From positions 310,857 to 374,856 of the forward strand of contig NZ_PIJY01000024.1 of the NCBI RefSeq assembly GCF_008304605.1: a stretch of 64,000 nt of DNA, read 5' to 3'. Below the pieces are notes generated by a model. It had not been told where the DNA came from, searched no databases, and saw only the letters and a list, made by a program, of their open reading frames with translations. Made by a program: the position numbers and the translations under genes. The first letter of the stretch is position 1; each line of letters begins with the position of its first letter. This DNA comes from Oceanobacillus polygoni (GTDB lineage: Bacteria > Bacillota > Bacilli > Bacillales > Amphibacillaceae). Positions 1 through 11,261 of this stretch are shown in pieces.

Positions 1-592
1 GTTCTACAAAATCTGCTTTATTGCCGTCAGTCATATGAACTTCTGTTTCCAACTCTCCAATTGTATGATAAATGTCCATCGAATCAAGGGATTCAGAATT
101 TTTCACGACGTCTAATACATGTTGATCAACGTAGGGGGATTGCATGACGACTTTTCCAAATGTGTTCGGATATTTAATTGCGGTCATTAATGCAAGTGTT
201 CCTGCTAAGGAATCTCCCATTAATGCTCTGGATTGTCCCATGTGATAGCTTGGAATCAGCTCATCTAATAAAGGAACGACCTCATTAACAAGAAATTTCG
301 TATAAGCTTCATTTTGTTCGCCGCTTGGATGGTACTTTTCCCGACGATCATACTTATCCTTGTAATGGATGCCAGCAAATACGGTGTTTGTAATTTCGTA
401 GTTGTCATGTAGCTTGTCGCTTAGTGTTGCAACTCTTCCCATTTGAAAATAATCATTCCCATCCTGCATAATGCAAATATTATATTTGTAAAGGGGGGAG
501 AATGATTCTGGTTGATAAATATGAATGGACATGTTTTCATTTAGAAAGCGACTGTCAATATCCTTAACGAGCATCGTACCTTTTCTACCCAA
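1..592 (-). CDS. Esterase-family alpha/beta hydrolase, 3' end outside window
   Basis: Putative serine esterase of the enterochelin-esterase-like (YjcH/BesA-type) family; substrate unknown. The visible N-terminal 197 residues include MQDGNDYF near residue 42, typical of this family, and the nucleophile elbow GDSLAG with Ser at about residue 128. The Asp and His of the triad should lie beyond the window edge. The TTG start at 592 is chosen because GAGGTG stands 8 nt upstream; no signal peptide is visible, so it is likely cytoplasmic. It is encoded downstream of the ABC exporter on the same strand. Family call fairly sure, function open. Confidence 0.75.
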   Translation of the reverse strand, partial: MGRKGTMLVKDIDSRFLNENMSIHIYQPESFSPLYKYNICIMQDGNDYFQMGRVATLSDKLHDNYEITNTVFAGIHYKDKYDRREKYHPSGEQNEAYTKFLVNEVVPLLDELIPSYHMGQSRALMGDSLAGTLALMTAIKYPNTFGKVVMQSPYVDQHVLDVVKNSESLDSMDIYHTIGELETEVHMTDGNKADFVE

Positions 593-728
593 AAATATAC
601 ACCTCAGGCTTTCTCTTTATCAATCTGCACTACTTTAACCATAGTCTATCACTAACGAGTAGCACCTGTCACCTATTGAAATGAACGTATGGTTGTTCGA
701 TTCCATTAGGGAATATCATTTCAGGGTC

Positions 729-2546
729 TTATTGGATTTGTCCTTTATAAAGTCCGTAATAGCTTCCCTTTTGGTTAATAAGTTCATCATGGTTGCCTTG
801 CTCAATAATTTCTCCATGCTCAAGCATGATAATTGTATCGGCCTCTTGAATCGTATTTAGACGATGAGCAATAACAAAGCTTGTTCTTCCAACCATCAAG
901 CGCTTTAATGCTTCCTGTATCTTCATCTCTGTAATTGTATCAATATTACTTGTAGCTTCATCTAATACGAGGATGGAAGGTGCTGCAAGTAAAGCACGTG
1001 CAATCGTTAATAATTGCTTTTGACCTTGACTAATCCCACTACCATCTTGATCGAGAATTGTATCATAACTATTTGGTAGCTTCACGATGAAATCATGAGC
1101 ATTCGCATCCATTGCTGCAGCTTCAACTTCTGTATCTGTTGCATCGAGTCGCCCATAACGAATATTTTCCCGGATGGTACCATGAAAGAGGAAGGGATCC
1201 TGCAAGACAAATGCCATATGCTGACGGAGACTGCTTCGTTTAATTGTTTTCAAATCAATTCCATCTAGAGTAATTTTCCCAGTATTATAATCATAGAAAC
1301 GTGAAATCAAGTTAATAATGGTTGTTTTACCTGCTCCTGTATGACCGACAAATGCTACAGTCTCTCCAGGATTTGCTTCAAAACTAATTCCTTTTAATAT
1401 GGCCGTATCTTCATAGCCAAATGTAACGTGGTCAAATTTAATAGTTCCTTTTGTGTTTTCCATTTCAATTGCATTCGTTTCATCGATTTCTTCTATTGTT
1501 TCATCCATGACTTGAAATACCCGTTCAGAACCAGCGATTGCTGAAAGCAGAAGATTAAATTGGTTTGATAGCTCATTAAGCGGCCGTGTGAACTGACGTG
1601 CATATTCGGTGAAGATAACAATAATCCCAACCGTTACGAGTTGTTGGTCGTAAACAATGACGAGGATTCCTCCAACTAATGCGATTAAAGCAAAGCTTAG
1701 GAAATTGAGCATATTCATGATTTTTGGAATAAAGCCGGCAATTGTAAGTGCCCAGAATCCAGTTTGTTTGAGGCTGTGATTGCGCTTTTCGAACCCTCGA
1801 ATTACTTTTTCTTCCTGTGAGTATGTTTTAACAATATGCTGACCAGAAACAATTTCTTCCACATATCCGTTCACTTCACCGAGATCATTTTGCTGTAACT
1901 TGTATAAAGGGCCCGTGCGTTTGGTAATCCAACGCATGGCGAGAAACATGGCTGGAATAACAGACATGGTTACAACCGTTAAGATTGGACTTAAATAGAG
2001 CATTACAGCAACAGTTCCAATCAATGTTAAAACACTGGCGAAAATCTGGATGACGGATTGATTGAGTGTATTATTCACGTTGTCAATATCGTTCGTTAAG
2101 CGACTCATCAGGTCCCCGTACTGCCGTTTATCAAAATATGAAATCGGTAGGCGGTGGAACTGTTTGAAAAGGTCCTTACGTAACGTGTACACCGTATTCT
2201 GCGCGATACCAATCATCCAATAGTTTTGTAGAAAGATAGATAACGAGTGGAACAAATAGACAATGATAAGGCCAACTAATAACATTCCAAGGCCTGCAGC
2301 TTCTTGTGTTACGATATAATCATCGATTGCCATACCTACCATAAATGGACCGAGAAGGCCTAGACCAGAACTTATCGTCACCATTAGGATTACAAGGATC
2401 AGCTTACCTTTCTCTGCAGCTAAATAATTCCATAATCGTTTTAATGTATTGCTCATATTTTTTGCCTTTTTCTTGTTATCTACCGTTACATTTTTAAGTG
2501 GGATTTTTTCATATTGAAAAGGAGCTTTTAATTGATTACTGGACAT
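729..2546 (-). CDS. ABC exporter half-transporter with canonical catalytic site (YfiC-like)
   Basis: Membrane-fused ATPase: six-helix exporter domain followed by a nucleotide-binding domain. Seen directly: Walker A GHTGAGKTT, signature ISQGQ (degenerate compared with LSGGQ), Walker B LVLDEATS with the catalytic Glu, and H-loop IAHRLNT. The start at 2546 is preferred over an in-frame ATG at 2576 because AAAGGAG lies 7 nt before it; the product is then 605 residues. It overlaps the end of the upstream half-transporter by 11 nt, so the two are translationally coupled and probably form a heterodimer. Size and order recall B. subtilis YfiB/YfiC. Likely drug or lipid efflux; substrate not deducible. 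Confidence 0.88.
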   Translation of the reverse strand: MSSNQLKAPFQYEKIPLKNVTVDNKKKAKNMSNTLKRLWNYLAAEKGKLILVILMVTISSGLGLLGPFMVGMAIDDYIVTQEAAGLGMLLVGLIIVYLFHSLSIFLQNYWMIGIAQNTVYTLRKDLFKQFHRLPISYFDKRQYGDLMSRLTNDIDNVNNTLNQSVIQIFASVLTLIGTVAVMLYLSPILTVVTMSVIPAMFLAMRWITKRTGPLYKLQQNDLGEVNGYVEEIVSGQHIVKTYSQEEKVIRGFEKRNHSLKQTGFWALTIAGFIPKIMNMLNFLSFALIALVGGILVIVYDQQLVTVGIIVIFTEYARQFTRPLNELSNQFNLLLSAIAGSERVFQVMDETIEEIDETNAIEMENTKGTIKFDHVTFGYEDTAILKGISFEANPGETVAFVGHTGAGKTTIINLISRFYDYNTGKITLDGIDLKTIKRSSLRQHMAFVLQDPFLFHGTIRENIRYGRLDATDTEVEAAAMDANAHDFIVKLPNSYDTILDQDGSGISQGQKQLLTIARALLAAPSILVLDEATSNIDTITEMKIQEALKRLMVGRTSFVIAHRLNTIQEADTIIMLEHGEIIEQGNHDELINQKGSYYGLYKGQIQ

Positions 2547-4266
2547 GTTCATACTCCTTTCCGAATTGTGATTCAACGATAGCTCTATATAAACTTGAAA
2601 TTTGCATTAACTCTTGATGCGTCCCTGTAGCAAGAATTTTGCCTTCATCTAGAACCATAATCCGATCTGCAGTACTTGCTGTGGAAATTTTTTGTGTAAT
2701 TATAAAAATGGTGCAATTATAAGTTTCAATCGCAGTAAGCAGTCGGGATTCAGTTGCTAAATCAAGCGCGCTTGTACTGTCATCAAGCATTAAAATTTTT
2801 GGTTTGCGAATCAAGGCTCGAGCAATTGAAATACGCTGTTTCTGACCACCAGAAAGGTTAACGCCTTTTTGCCCGACTCTTGTGTCATATTGATTTGGCA
2901 GCCCCATAATGGTTTCGTGAATTTGTGCGTCTTTGGCAGCTTGCATAATCTCTTCTTTCGTCGCATCGCTTTTCCCCCATGCAATATTATCTTTAATGGA
3001 CCCTGAAAATAATAGGGGACTTTGCGGGACATATCCAATGCTGCTGCGAATTTGGTCAAAGCTATAAGATGTAATAGGTTTATCATCGACAAGGATATTT
3101 CCTTTGTGAACATCGTATAATCGTGGTATGAGCTGAAATAAAGATGTTTTACCAGCGCCAGTTGCCCCGATGACAGCGAGTCTTTCTCCCGGATTAACCT
3201 TAAATGAGATATCTTTTAATGTAGACTTGGCTGCGCCTGGATAGATGAATGAAACGTGATTAAATTCTACCTTTCCACGAGTGACGGTCATTTGCTTATC
3301 TGCTTCTGCATGATTAACAAGATCGACTTCTAGAGACAGTACCTCATCGACCCGTAGTGCAGAAGCTTTCGTTCTCGAAAGTGCCATGATGATAAAAGAG
3401 AACATAGAAATCGCCATTGCAACACGTAGGGCGTAATTGACCATTGTAACCACTTCCCCAACATTCGCATTACCATTAACCATTTGTTGATTTCCAAACC
3501 AAAGAATAACAATGATGCTTACGTTCATGACAAATAGAAGAATAGGCATCGACGATTCAACAAAGCGAAAAGTCTTACGTGTAGCGTCTGCAAGTCCAGC
3601 ATTCGCTTCCATAAATCGCTCTTCTTCAAAGTCTCTTCGTGTAAAGGCCTTAATGAGTCGCATTCCTGCAAGGTTTTCTTGCATCACTCGATTTACTTGG
3701 TCGACATTGCTTTGAACTTTGGCAAACATTTTACTTGCTAATTTAAGGACGTAAAGTAAAAAGACGACAAGTAATGGCACGGTGATTAAGAAAATAGTTG
3801 CAAGTTTGGGATTTACGATGAATGCCATCAAAACACCACCGATTACGATTAACGGAGCTTTTGCCATAATTCGCAATGCCATAAATATTGTATTTTGAAT
3901 TTGCCTAATATCATTTGTGAACCTGGTGACTAAACCTGAGGTTGGATACTGATTCAGATTTGCAAAGGAAAACGCCTGAATTTTTTCAAATAGTTTCTGC
4001 CGGATGTCATAACCGAAACCAATGCTGACGTGTGAAGAGAAAAAGGAATTCGTAATACCTGCTATTAACGAAAGGAATGCAAGACCAATCATAATAGAGC
4101 CCCACATCACAATGTTATTTAAATCTTGATTGATAACCCCCTGGTTAATCATTAAACCTAAAAATAGAGGAAGGAGTAATTCTACTGCGAGCTCAACTAG
4201 CATTAAGATGAACGCTACTACAGCAGGGAGCTTATACGGTTTTAAAAAGGAAAAGACATTTCTCAA
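2536..4266 (-). CDS. ABC exporter half-transporter with degenerate Walker B (YfiB-like)
   Basis: First gene of the exporter pair, 576 residues: six membrane helices then an ATPase domain. Walker A is GATGAGKTS, the signature is a perfect LSGGQ, but Walker B reads LMLDDSTS, with Asp in place of the catalytic Glu, and the H-loop region reads ITQKIST, lacking the usual His. Paired with the partner gene, this predicts one competent ATP site (partner Walker motifs with this LSGGQ) and one degenerate site, as known for BmrCD and TM287/288-type heterodimers. The N-terminus (FSFLKPYK followed by a hydrophobic helix) resembles B. subtilis YfiB. Substrate unknown. Confidence 0.88.
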   Translation of the reverse strand: MRNVFSFLKPYKLPAVVAFILMLVELAVELLLPLFLGLMINQGVINQDLNNIVMWGSIMIGLAFLSLIAGITNSFFSSHVSIGFGYDIRQKLFEKIQAFSFANLNQYPTSGLVTRFTNDIRQIQNTIFMALRIMAKAPLIVIGGVLMAFIVNPKLATIFLITVPLLVVFLLYVLKLASKMFAKVQSNVDQVNRVMQENLAGMRLIKAFTRRDFEEERFMEANAGLADATRKTFRFVESSMPILLFVMNVSIIVILWFGNQQMVNGNANVGEVVTMVNYALRVAMAISMFSFIIMALSRTKASALRVDEVLSLEVDLVNHAEADKQMTVTRGKVEFNHVSFIYPGAAKSTLKDISFKVNPGERLAVIGATGAGKTSLFQLIPRLYDVHKGNILVDDKPITSYSFDQIRSSIGYVPQSPLLFSGSIKDNIAWGKSDATKEEIMQAAKDAQIHETIMGLPNQYDTRVGQKGVNLSGGQKQRISIARALIRKPKILMLDDSTSALDLATESRLLTAIETYNCTIFIITQKISTASTADRIMVLDEGKILATGTHQELMQISSLYRAIVESQFGKEYEHVQ

Positions 4267-4405
4267 TCGTGACCCACCTACAATCTCAGATAAAAAACAA
4301 TTTTTTTACTATTATAAGGCGAGAAAGGGATTTTATCCACTATTCTATTTCGAGTATCGAAATGATTTGCGAGGAGATTTGATTAGAAAGTGAATGTGAA
4401 GAGAT

Positions 4406-4459
4406 ACAAAAAGATCCATTTAGAAGTATCACTTTATAATTCTAAACGGATCTTTTTGT
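4406..4459. terminator. Inverted-repeat terminator between purA and the ABC exporter
   Basis: Long near-perfect stem: ACAAAAAGATCC plus TTAGAA pairs with TTCTAA plus GGATCTTTTTGT around a 14-nt loop. The stem starts with A5 and ends with T5, so it can act in both directions. On the minus strand it lies just after the purA stop. Confidence 0.75.
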
Positions 4460-4484
4460 AGAATTGTCTATTAGCGCTTATTAT

Positions 4485-5774
4485 TTAAGAACTATACACA
4501 CTTTTTACTACATTGGTTTGAGAACGGTCTGGACCAACAGAAAAGATGGATAATGGGATTTCTGTTAATTGAGAGATACGTTCTAAATAATGACGGGCAT
4601 TTACAGGAAGTTCATCTAAACTTTTTACTCCTGTTATATCTTCTGTCCATCCTGGCATTTCTTCATAGATCGGTTCACATGCTGCCAATGTTTTAAGACT
4701 TACAGGGAATTCTTTCATTATTTTTCCTTGATACCGATATGCGGTACAAATTTTTAATGTCTTAATTCCTGTTAAAACATCAATGGAATTTAAAGAAAGA
4801 TCCGTAATTCCACTAACTCGGCGCGCATGGCGTACGACTACACTATCAAACCAGCCTATTCGGCGTGCTCTACCTGTGGTTGTTCCATATTCCCTTCCTA
4901 CTTCACGGATTTGATTTCCAATGTCATCCTGCAATTCCGTAGGGAAAGGACCGTCACCGACACGTGTAGTATATGCTTTCGATACACCGACAACATGGTT
5001 TATTTTACTAGGACCGACACCAGAACCAATCGTTACTCCACCAGCAATTGGGCTTGAGGACGTTACAAATGGATATGTACCTTGGTCAATATCCAGCATG
5101 ACACCTTGCGCACCTTCAAACAAAACGCGTCTTCCTTCGTCCAACGCATCATTTAGCACAACAGATGTATCGCAAACATATTTTGCCATCCTTTGTCCAT
5201 ACTCAAAATATTCGTTTAAGATATCATCTGTAATCATCGGTTCGACTTCGTATACTTTTTCAAATATACGATTTTTTTCGTTTACGTTTTGCTCTAATTT
5301 TTCACGGAAAACCTCTTTATCTAGTAAATCTGCGACACGAATTCCAGTACGAGCAACTTTATCCATATAGGCTGGACCAATTCCCTTTTTCGTTGTGCCG
5401 ATTTTATTAACACCTTTTTCTTCTTCCTGCAATCTATCCAACTGTAGATGATAAGGTAAGATAATATGCGCACGATTGCTAATACGAAGGTTTTCTGTTG
5501 TTATATTGTGATTATGCAAATAGTCTATTTCATCAACAAAGGCCTTTGGATTAATAACCATTCCATTACCTAACACACAAATTTTTTCTCTGAAAAAGAT
5601 TCCTGATGGGATTAAATGTAGTTTATATGTTGTATCATCAAACTTAATTGTATGACCAGCATTGTCCCCACCTTGATACCGAGCAACAACTTCAGCATGC
5701 TGCGACAAAAAATCAGTGATTTTCCCTTTTCCTTCATCGCCCCATTGTGTTCCAACTACGACTACTGATGACAT
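4485..5774 (-). CDS. purA: Adenylosuccinate synthetase
   Basis: Joins IMP and aspartate using GTP to make adenylosuccinate, the first committed step to AMP. N-terminal [11 protein letters not shown] is the family's GTP-binding signature, with the catalytic Asp in it. Also visible are GDNAGHT, the [12 protein letters not shown] motif and the [11 protein letters not shown] loop. Start at 5774 (MSSVVVVG) gives 429 residues, the usual length; AAGGTG lies just upstream. It is monocistronic and divergent from purB, with its own sigma-A promoter at 5875-5903 and a terminator at 4406-4459. Confidence 0.97.
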   Translation of the reverse strand: MSSVVVVGTQWGDEGKGKITDFLSQHAEVVARYQGGDNAGHTIKFDDTTYKLHLIPSGIFFREKICVLGNGMVINPKAFVDEIDYLHNHNITTENLRISNRAHIILPYHLQLDRLQEEEKGVNKIGTTKKGIGPAYMDKVARTGIRVADLLDKEVFREKLEQNVNEKNRIFEKVYEVEPMITDDILNEYFEYGQRMAKYVCDTSVVLNDALDEGRRVLFEGAQGVMLDIDQGTYPFVTSSSPIAGGVTIGSGVGPSKINHVVGVSKAYTTRVGDGPFPTELQDDIGNQIREVGREYGTTTGRARRIGWFDSVVVRHARRVSGITDLSLNSIDVLTGIKTLKICTAYRYQGKIMKEFPVSLKTLAACEPIYEEMPGWTEDITGVKSLDELPVNARHYLERISQLTEIPLSIFSVGPDRSQTNVVKSVYSS

Positions 5775-5874
5775 AGGCACCTTCACTCCAATGATTAAAT
5801 TTAATGTTCGCCCCAATTTATCTAGATAATAAAGTTTAATACTTTTCTATTGTCTAAATATTTTTGACGAGTTT

Positions 5875-5903
5875 ATTTTACTTACTAGAAAAAGATGTGT
5901 CAA
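5875..5903 (-). promoter_or_regulatory. Sigma-A promoter of purA
   Basis: On the minus strand TTGACA (5898-5903) and TAAAAT (5875-5880) are separated by exactly 17 nt, about 100 nt upstream of the purA start. The leader holds one partial PurBox (CGAACATT) near 5806-5818. Confidence 0.75.
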
Positions 5904-5953
5904 CCCAAAACACATACGTTATTAAATTTAATTTTATCATCGTATGAATTCTA

Positions 5954-5982
5954 TTGACGTTTGATTGAAATATTGCTAAGAT
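5954..5982 (+). promoter_or_regulatory. Sigma-A promoter of the purB operon
   Basis: TTGACG (5954-5959), 17-nt spacer, TAAGAT (5977-5982), followed by a leader of about 115 nt before purB. I see no purine riboswitch signature in this leader, unlike the B. subtilis pur operon. Confidence 0.7.
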
Positions 5983-6104
5983 AAGCGCATGAAAACAACA
6001 AAACCCTTATATATTTGGTTGGGAGACAATACAAGAATGTAATGTATTTTTGATTATAACGGATACCGAGGGTCAAATTTTTGAGAATTTGAGGAGGAAA
6101 AACA

Positions 6105-7409
6105 TTGATTGAACGTTATACACGAGAGGAAATGGGAGCAATTTGGACAGAAGATAATAAGTTCAAAGCATGGTTAGAGGTTGAAATCTTAGCATGTGAA
6201 GCATGGAGTGAACGTGGTGTTATTCCTAAAGAAGATGTGAAAAAACTTCGGAAAAACGCATCTTATAATATTCAGCGAATCTATGAAATTGAGCAAGAAA
6301 CTCGCCATGATGTTGTTGCCTTTACGCGCGCAGTATCCGAAACACTAGGTGAGGAACGTAAATGGGTTCACTATGGACTAACTTCTACGGACGTGGTCGA
6401 CACAGCACTTTCTTATCAAATCAAACAAGCAAATGAAATTCTTCGCAAAGACTTACACAACTTCATTCGAATCCTAAAAAATAAAGCCATTGAACATAAA
6501 CATACCGTTATGATGGGGCGGACACATGGTGTGCATGCAGAACCGACAACATTTGGTCTCAAAATTGCCCTTTGGTATGAAGAAATGAAACGTAATTTAG
6601 AGCGTTTTGAAGCAGCAGCTAACACTATAGAATTTGGAAAACTATCTGGAGCTGTTGGAACGTATGCAAACATTGATCCATTTGTGGAGGAGTATGTTTG
6701 CCGAAAATTAGGACTCTCACCTGCACCTGTCTCAACACAAACCTTACAGCGTGATCGCCATGCTGCCTATATATCGACACTCGCCTTAATCGCAACATCT
6801 ATTGAAAAGTTTGCAACCGAAATTCGTGGATTGCAAAAGACGGAAACGCGAGAAGTAGAGGAACGTTTTGCTAAAGGTCAAAAAGGGTCATCCGCAATGC
6901 CGCATAAACGCAATCCGATTGGTTCAGAGAACATGACAGGAATGGCGCGTGTCATTCGAGGATATATGATGACTGCTTATGAAAATGTCAGCCTATGGCA
7001 TGAACGTGATATTTCCCATTCATCTGCAGAGCGTGTGATTATACCAGACGCTACGATTGCACTCAACTATATGCTCAATCGCTTCAGTAATATTGTTCAG
7101 AATTTAGCGGTGTTCCGAGAAAATATGCAACGCAATATCGATAAAACCTATGGTGTTATTTTTTCTCAGCGCGTATTGCTTAAATTAATTGATAAAGGAA
7201 TGGCGAGGGAAACAGCATATGACATCACGCAACCAAAAGCGATGGAAGCATGGGAAACAGAAACACACTTTAAGCAGCTTGTGGAACAGGATATACAAAT
7301 TAGTAACATGCTTACGCAAGAGGAAATTGATGATTGTTTCGATACGACTTGGCATTTGAAAAATGTTGACCTTATTTTTGAACGAATCGGACTAGCGGAA
7401 GGGGAATAG
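6105..7409 (+). CDS. purB: Adenylosuccinate lyase
   Basis: Cleaves SAICAR to AICAR and adenylosuccinate to AMP, releasing fumarate; member of the fumarase/aspartase superfamily. The superfamily signature [11 protein letters not shown] is present near residue 263, with TSTDVVDTA and [11 protein letters not shown] carrying the conserved active-site residues. Length 434 is normal. TTG start with GAGGAGG 7 nt upstream. It opens the purB-C-S-Q-L-F operon; in B. subtilis purE and purK come first, but here they are absent and a promoter stands directly upstream. Confidence 0.97.
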   Translation: MIERYTREEMGAIWTEDNKFKAWLEVEILACEAWSERGVIPKEDVKKLRKNASYNIQRIYEIEQETRHDVVAFTRAVSETLGEERKWVHYGLTSTDVVDTALSYQIKQANEILRKDLHNFIRILKNKAIEHKHTVMMGRTHGVHAEPTTFGLKIALWYEEMKRNLERFEAAANTIEFGKLSGAVGTYANIDPFVEEYVCRKLGLSPAPVSTQTLQRDRHAAYISTLALIATSIEKFATEIRGLQKTETREVEERFAKGQKGSSAMPHKRNPIGSENMTGMARVIRGYMMTAYENVSLWHERDISHSSAERVIIPDATIALNYMLNRFSNIVQNLAVFRENMQRNIDKTYGVIFSQRVLLKLIDKGMARETAYDITQPKAMEAWETETHFKQLVEQDIQISNMLTQEEIDDCFDTTWHLKNVDLIFERIGLAEGE

Positions 7410-7410
7410 T

Positions 7411-8121
7411 ATGAAGGCTGAACTTTTATATGAAGGGAAAGCAAAGAAGGTCTATCAAGCACAGGGCCAGCAAGGGAAATTAGTTTTAGCCTATAAAAAT
7501 GATGCAACAGCTTTTAATGGTGAAAAAAAAGCTACTTTCATTGGAAAAGGTCGGTTAAATAATGAAATTTCATCACGGATTTTTGAATACCTTCGTGATA
7601 AAGAAATGGAATCTCATTTTATCCAGCAATTAAACGAAACAGAACAGCTTGTACATAAAACGGAAATCATCCCACTTGAAGTTGTAGTTCGAAACCTTGC
7701 AACAGGAAGTATTACAAAACGATTAGGGATAGATGAGGGAAAGGAACTTCACCCCCCGCTTGTGGAATTGTACTATAAAAAGGATGAACTCGGTGATCCA
7801 TTGATTAATGATGACCAGGCATATTTTTTAACAGAGATTACACCAAGCGAATTACAAGAAATAAAAACAAAAGCACTTCAAATAAATCAGCTTTTAATGG
7901 AGTTATTTACAGGTTTAAACGTGCTATTAGTAGATTTTAAATTAGAGTTTGGAAAAATGGGGGACACCATTATTCTTTCCGATGAAATATCACCAGACAC
8001 TTGTCGGCTATGGGATAAAGATACAAAAGAGAAATTAGATAAAGATGTTTTCAGGCAAAATACAGGAAACTTAATTACAGTTTATGAAGAGGTTTTAAAT
8101 CGACTGGAGGCAAACGTATGA
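7411..8121 (+). CDS. purC: SAICAR synthase
   Basis: Phosphoribosylaminoimidazole-succinocarboxamide synthase: couples CAIR and aspartate with ATP. The N-terminus LLYEGKAKKVY is the nucleotide-binding family motif; the LPLEVVVRN-type segment (here IPLEVVVRNLATGS) and LVDFKLEFG with SDEISPDTCRLWD complete the signatures. 236 residues, normal. ATG is one base after the purB stop and the 3' end overlaps purS by 4 nt, so translation is coupled along the operon. Confidence 0.97.
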   Translation: MKAELLYEGKAKKVYQAQGQQGKLVLAYKNDATAFNGEKKATFIGKGRLNNEISSRIFEYLRDKEMESHFIQQLNETEQLVHKTEIIPLEVVVRNLATGSITKRLGIDEGKELHPPLVELYYKKDELGDPLINDDQAYFLTEITPSELQEIKTKALQINQLLMELFTGLNVLLVDFKLEFGKMGDTIILSDEISPDTCRLWDKDTKEKLDKDVFRQNTGNLITVYEEVLNRLEANV

Positions 8122-8369
8122 AACAAGTAACGGTTTATATCACATTAAAAGCAGGTGTGCTGGATCCACAAGGAAAAGCGATCGGTGAGTCATTGCATTC
8201 ATTAGGTTTTGAAGAAGTAAAAGAAGCAAAAGTTGGGAAAGTTATTGAATTAACTATAGAAGATGGTCCAAATTTAGAAGCTCGTGTCACAAAAATGTGT
8301 GATAAATTACTAGCGAATCCGGTGATGGAAGATTACCGATTTGAAATCGAGGAGGCCGTCCAGTCGTGA
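8118..8369 (+). CDS. purS: FGAM synthase subunit PurS
   Basis: Small structural subunit of the three-part formylglycinamidine ribonucleotide synthase (PurS, PurQ, PurL). 83 residues, usual size, with the characteristic [17 protein letters not shown] start and a GKVIEL core strand. It overlaps purC by 4 nt (ATGA) and purQ by 4 nt (GTGA), the tight packing expected where subunits must be made together. Confidence 0.95.
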   Translation: MKQVTVYITLKAGVLDPQGKAIGESLHSLGFEEVKEAKVGKVIELTIEDGPNLEARVTKMCDKLLANPVMEDYRFEIEEAVQS

Positions 8370-9049
8370 AATTTGCTGTCATTGTTTTTCCAGGGTCAAA
8401 CTGTGATCGGGATATGTATCATGCGATAAAAGGTATTCTCGGAAAAGAAGCAGATTTAGTCTGGTATCAAAATAGTAATCTAGAAGACTATGATGCTATT
8501 TTGCTCCCGGGCGGCTTTTCTTATGGAGATTACCTACGAACTGGTGCTGTCGCTGCAACATCAGAGGTGATGACACAAGTGAAGGAGCATGCAGAAAAAG
8601 GAAAGCCAGTACTGGGAGTTTGTAATGGATTCCAAGTCTTAACAGAATCCGGTTTACTGCCAGGAGCGTTAATGAAGAATAAACAGCTATCCTTCCTGTG
8701 TCGTCAGGAAAATATCGTCGTAGAAAATAATAAAACAATGTTTACGACAGGGTATGAAAAAGGAGAAATCGTCGAGTTTCCAATTGCGCACGGGGAAGGA
8801 AATTACTTTTGTAATGAGGAAACATTAGCTGAACTAAAAGCAAATAATCAAATTGTTTTTACATACCAACGTAACCCCAATGGGTCGGTAGCTGATATCG
8901 CAGGAATTACCAATAAACTGGGGAATGTGCTTGGGATGATGCCTCATCCAGAGCGTGCGGTGGAAGCATTGTTGGGTAGTGATGACGGTGTGAGATTATT
9001 CGAGTCCTTAATTAATAATTGGAGGCAAGCTTATGTTACAAACGCGTGA
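8366..9049 (+). CDS. purQ: FGAM synthase glutaminase subunit PurQ
   Basis: Class I glutamine amidotransferase subunit that supplies ammonia to PurL. Conserved FPGSNCDRD start, [10 protein letters not shown], nucleophile motif GVCNGFQ (Cys near residue 86) and the C-terminal HPE triad portion in MMPHPERA. 227 residues, normal. GTG start overlaps the purS stop. The 3' end overlaps purL by 17 nt, implying coupled synthesis. Confidence 0.97.
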   Translation: MKFAVIVFPGSNCDRDMYHAIKGILGKEADLVWYQNSNLEDYDAILLPGGFSYGDYLRTGAVAATSEVMTQVKEHAEKGKPVLGVCNGFQVLTESGLLPGALMKNKQLSFLCRQENIVVENNKTMFTTGYEKGEIVEFPIAHGEGNYFCNEETLAELKANNQIVFTYQRNPNGSVADIAGITNKLGNVLGMMPHPERAVEALLGSDDGVRLFESLINNWRQAYVTNA

Positions 9050-11261
9050 ATGGAGCCCAGAGCAAATCGAGGAAAAGAAAATCTATCAAGAAATGGGGTT
9101 AAGTGACGAGGAATACGAAACGGTTAAAAAAATTCTGAAACGCCACCCGAACTTTACCGAAACGGGAATATTTTCTGTTATGTGGTCTGAGCATTGCAGT
9201 TATAAAACATCTAAACCGTTGTTGAAAAAATTTCCAACGAAAGCACCTAATGTGCTCCAAGGTCCTGGGGAAGGCGCAGGCGTTATTGATATTGGTGATA
9301 ATCAAGCAGTTGTTTTTAAAGTGGAAAGTCATAACCATCCATCTGCAGTAGAACCGTATCAAGGGGCAGCAACAGGTGTTGGTGGAATTCTTCGTGATAT
9401 TTTTTCGATGGGTGCGCGCCCAATTGCGGTCATGAATTCCCTCCGTTTCGGAAATTTAACATCTGAACGTACGAAATATCTTTTTAGAGAAGTAGTAAAT
9501 GGGATTGCTGGATACGGGAACTGCGTGGGAGTTCCAACTGTTGGCGGTGAAGTTCAATTTGATGATAGCTACGAAGAGAACCCGCTCGTTAATGCGATGG
9601 GTATTGGGCTAATTAACCACAATGACATCCAGAAAGGTCTAGCCAAAGGTATTGGAAATACGATCCTCTATGCAGGTCCTGCGACTGGACGTGACGGCAT
9701 TCATGGAGCAACATTTGCGTCCGACGACTTAGGAGAAGATACAGATAAGAAGCGTCCATCTGTTCAAGTTGGTGATCCATTTATGGAGAAGCTTATTATT
9801 GAAGCATGTTTGGAAGTTATTCATTCAGATGCTTTAGTTGGAATGCAAGATATGGGAGCAGCGGGACTTACATCTTCTGCGTCGGAAATGGCAAGCAAAG
9901 CAGGTACAGGATTGGAAATGGACCTCGATCTTGTCCCGCAGCGTGAATTAAATATGACTGCATATGAAATGATGCTATCGGAATCACAGGAACGGATGCT
10001 GTTATGTGTGAAACAAGGACGAGAACAGGAAATTATCGATGTCTTCGAGAAATATGGATTGAATGCCGTTCCTGTCGGTAAAGTAGTGGAAGAAAAGGTG
10101 TTTCGAATTAAACATCATGGCGAAGTAGTGGCTGATATTCCTGTTGACTCTCTAGCAGATGATGCACCTGTTTATCATATGCGGTCAAAGGAAGCGGAGT
10201 ATTTTAACGCATTTCAAAAGATGGAAAGCAAAGTTCCAGAAGTTCAACATCATGGAGATATGTTAAAGAAATTACTACAGCAGCCAACAATCGCAAGTAA
10301 AGAATGGGTTTATGATCAATATGATTATATGGTACAAACGAACACGGTCGTTACACCTGGGTCAGACGCAGCAGTACTTCGGATTAAAGGGTATGATAAA
10401 GCACTTGCGGTTACAACCGATTGCAATTCGCGTTACATCTATTTAGACCCTGAAACAGGTGGTAAAATTGCAGTCGCAGAAGCAGCGCGAAACATTGTCT
10501 GCTCTGGGGCGAAACCGCTTGGATTAACCGATGGGCTGAATTTTGGTAATCCGCAAAACCCAGAAATTTTCTGGCAAATGGAGAAAAGTGTAGCAGGCAT
10601 GAGTTCGGCATGTCAAGTGCTTGAAACACCTGTTATTAGTGGAAATGTTTCCCTTTATAATCAATCAAAAGGGAAATCTATTTTCCCAACCCCGATTGTA
10701 GGAATGGTTGGCTTACATGAGTCATTAGAACATATTACGCCAAGCTTTTTCCAACGTGCAGGAGATGTCGTTTATGTGATTGGAGAAACTAAAGCAGAAT
10801 TTGGCGGAAGCGAATTGCAAAATGTAACACAAGGAAAATATGAAGGAAAAGCACCTGTAATTGATTTAGATGTAGAAGCGAAACGACAAAAAGAGTTGCT
10901 AACAGCAATTCAATCGGGGCTGGTTCAATCTGCACATGATGTAGCTGAAGGTGGCTTAGCAGTCGCATTAGCGGAAAGTGTTTTTAGTGACAAGGGATTA
11001 GGTACAACTGTTGAATTAGCAGGTGATGCAACCGTTGCATTATTTAGTGAATCACAATCGCGATTTGTCGTATCCGTAAGCAAAGAGAATGCTAAGAAGT
11101 TTGAAGATATGGTGCAGGATGCTAAAGCAATTGGTACGGTTACAGATAACGGAATGCTTAAAGTACTCGTAAACAGTTCAGAAGTAATAAACGATAGTGT
11201 GCAGGAACTCGAAAAAGTCTGGAAGGGAGCTATCCCATGTTTGCTGAAATCAAAAGCATAA
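9033..11261 (+). CDS. purL: FGAM synthase large subunit PurL (small form)
   Basis: Catalytic ATP-dependent subunit converting FGAR to FGAM with ammonia from PurQ. Its 742 residues mark the short Gram-positive form that needs PurS and PurQ. Seen: MWSEHCSYK near residue 50, [27 protein letters not shown], and the second-half repeat with [21 protein letters not shown] at 9033 has GGAGG upstream (inside purQ). It overlaps purF by 25 nt. Confidence 0.97.
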   Translation: MLQTREWSPEQIEEKKIYQEMGLSDEEYETVKKILKRHPNFTETGIFSVMWSEHCSYKTSKPLLKKFPTKAPNVLQGPGEGAGVIDIGDNQAVVFKVESHNHPSAVEPYQGAATGVGGILRDIFSMGARPIAVMNSLRFGNLTSERTKYLFREVVNGIAGYGNCVGVPTVGGEVQFDDSYEENPLVNAMGIGLINHNDIQKGLAKGIGNTILYAGPATGRDGIHGATFASDDLGEDTDKKRPSVQVGDPFMEKLIIEACLEVIHSDALVGMQDMGAAGLTSSASEMASKAGTGLEMDLDLVPQRELNMTAYEMMLSESQERMLLCVKQGREQEIIDVFEKYGLNAVPVGKVVEEKVFRIKHHGEVVADIPVDSLADDAPVYHMRSKEAEYFNAFQKMESKVPEVQHHGDMLKKLLQQPTIASKEWVYDQYDYMVQTNTVVTPGSDAAVLRIKGYDKALAVTTDCNSRYIYLDPETGGKIAVAEAARNIVCSGAKPLGLTDGLNFGNPQNPEIFWQMEKSVAGMSSACQVLETPVISGNVSLYNQSKGKSIFPTPIVGMVGLHESLEHITPSFFQRAGDVVYVIGETKAEFGGSELQNVTQGKYEGKAPVIDLDVEAKRQKELLTAIQSGLVQSAHDVAEGGLAVALAESVFSDKGLGTTVELAGDATVALFSESQSRFVVSVSKENAKKFEDMVQDAKAIGTVTDNGMLKVLVNSSEVINDSVQELEKVWKGAIPCLLKSKA

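Noticed and set aside
5983-6104. Purine (guanine) riboswitch in the purB leader
   Set aside because: The conserved loop sequences and the TATA..ATATGG core are absent; only a promoter and SD are visible.
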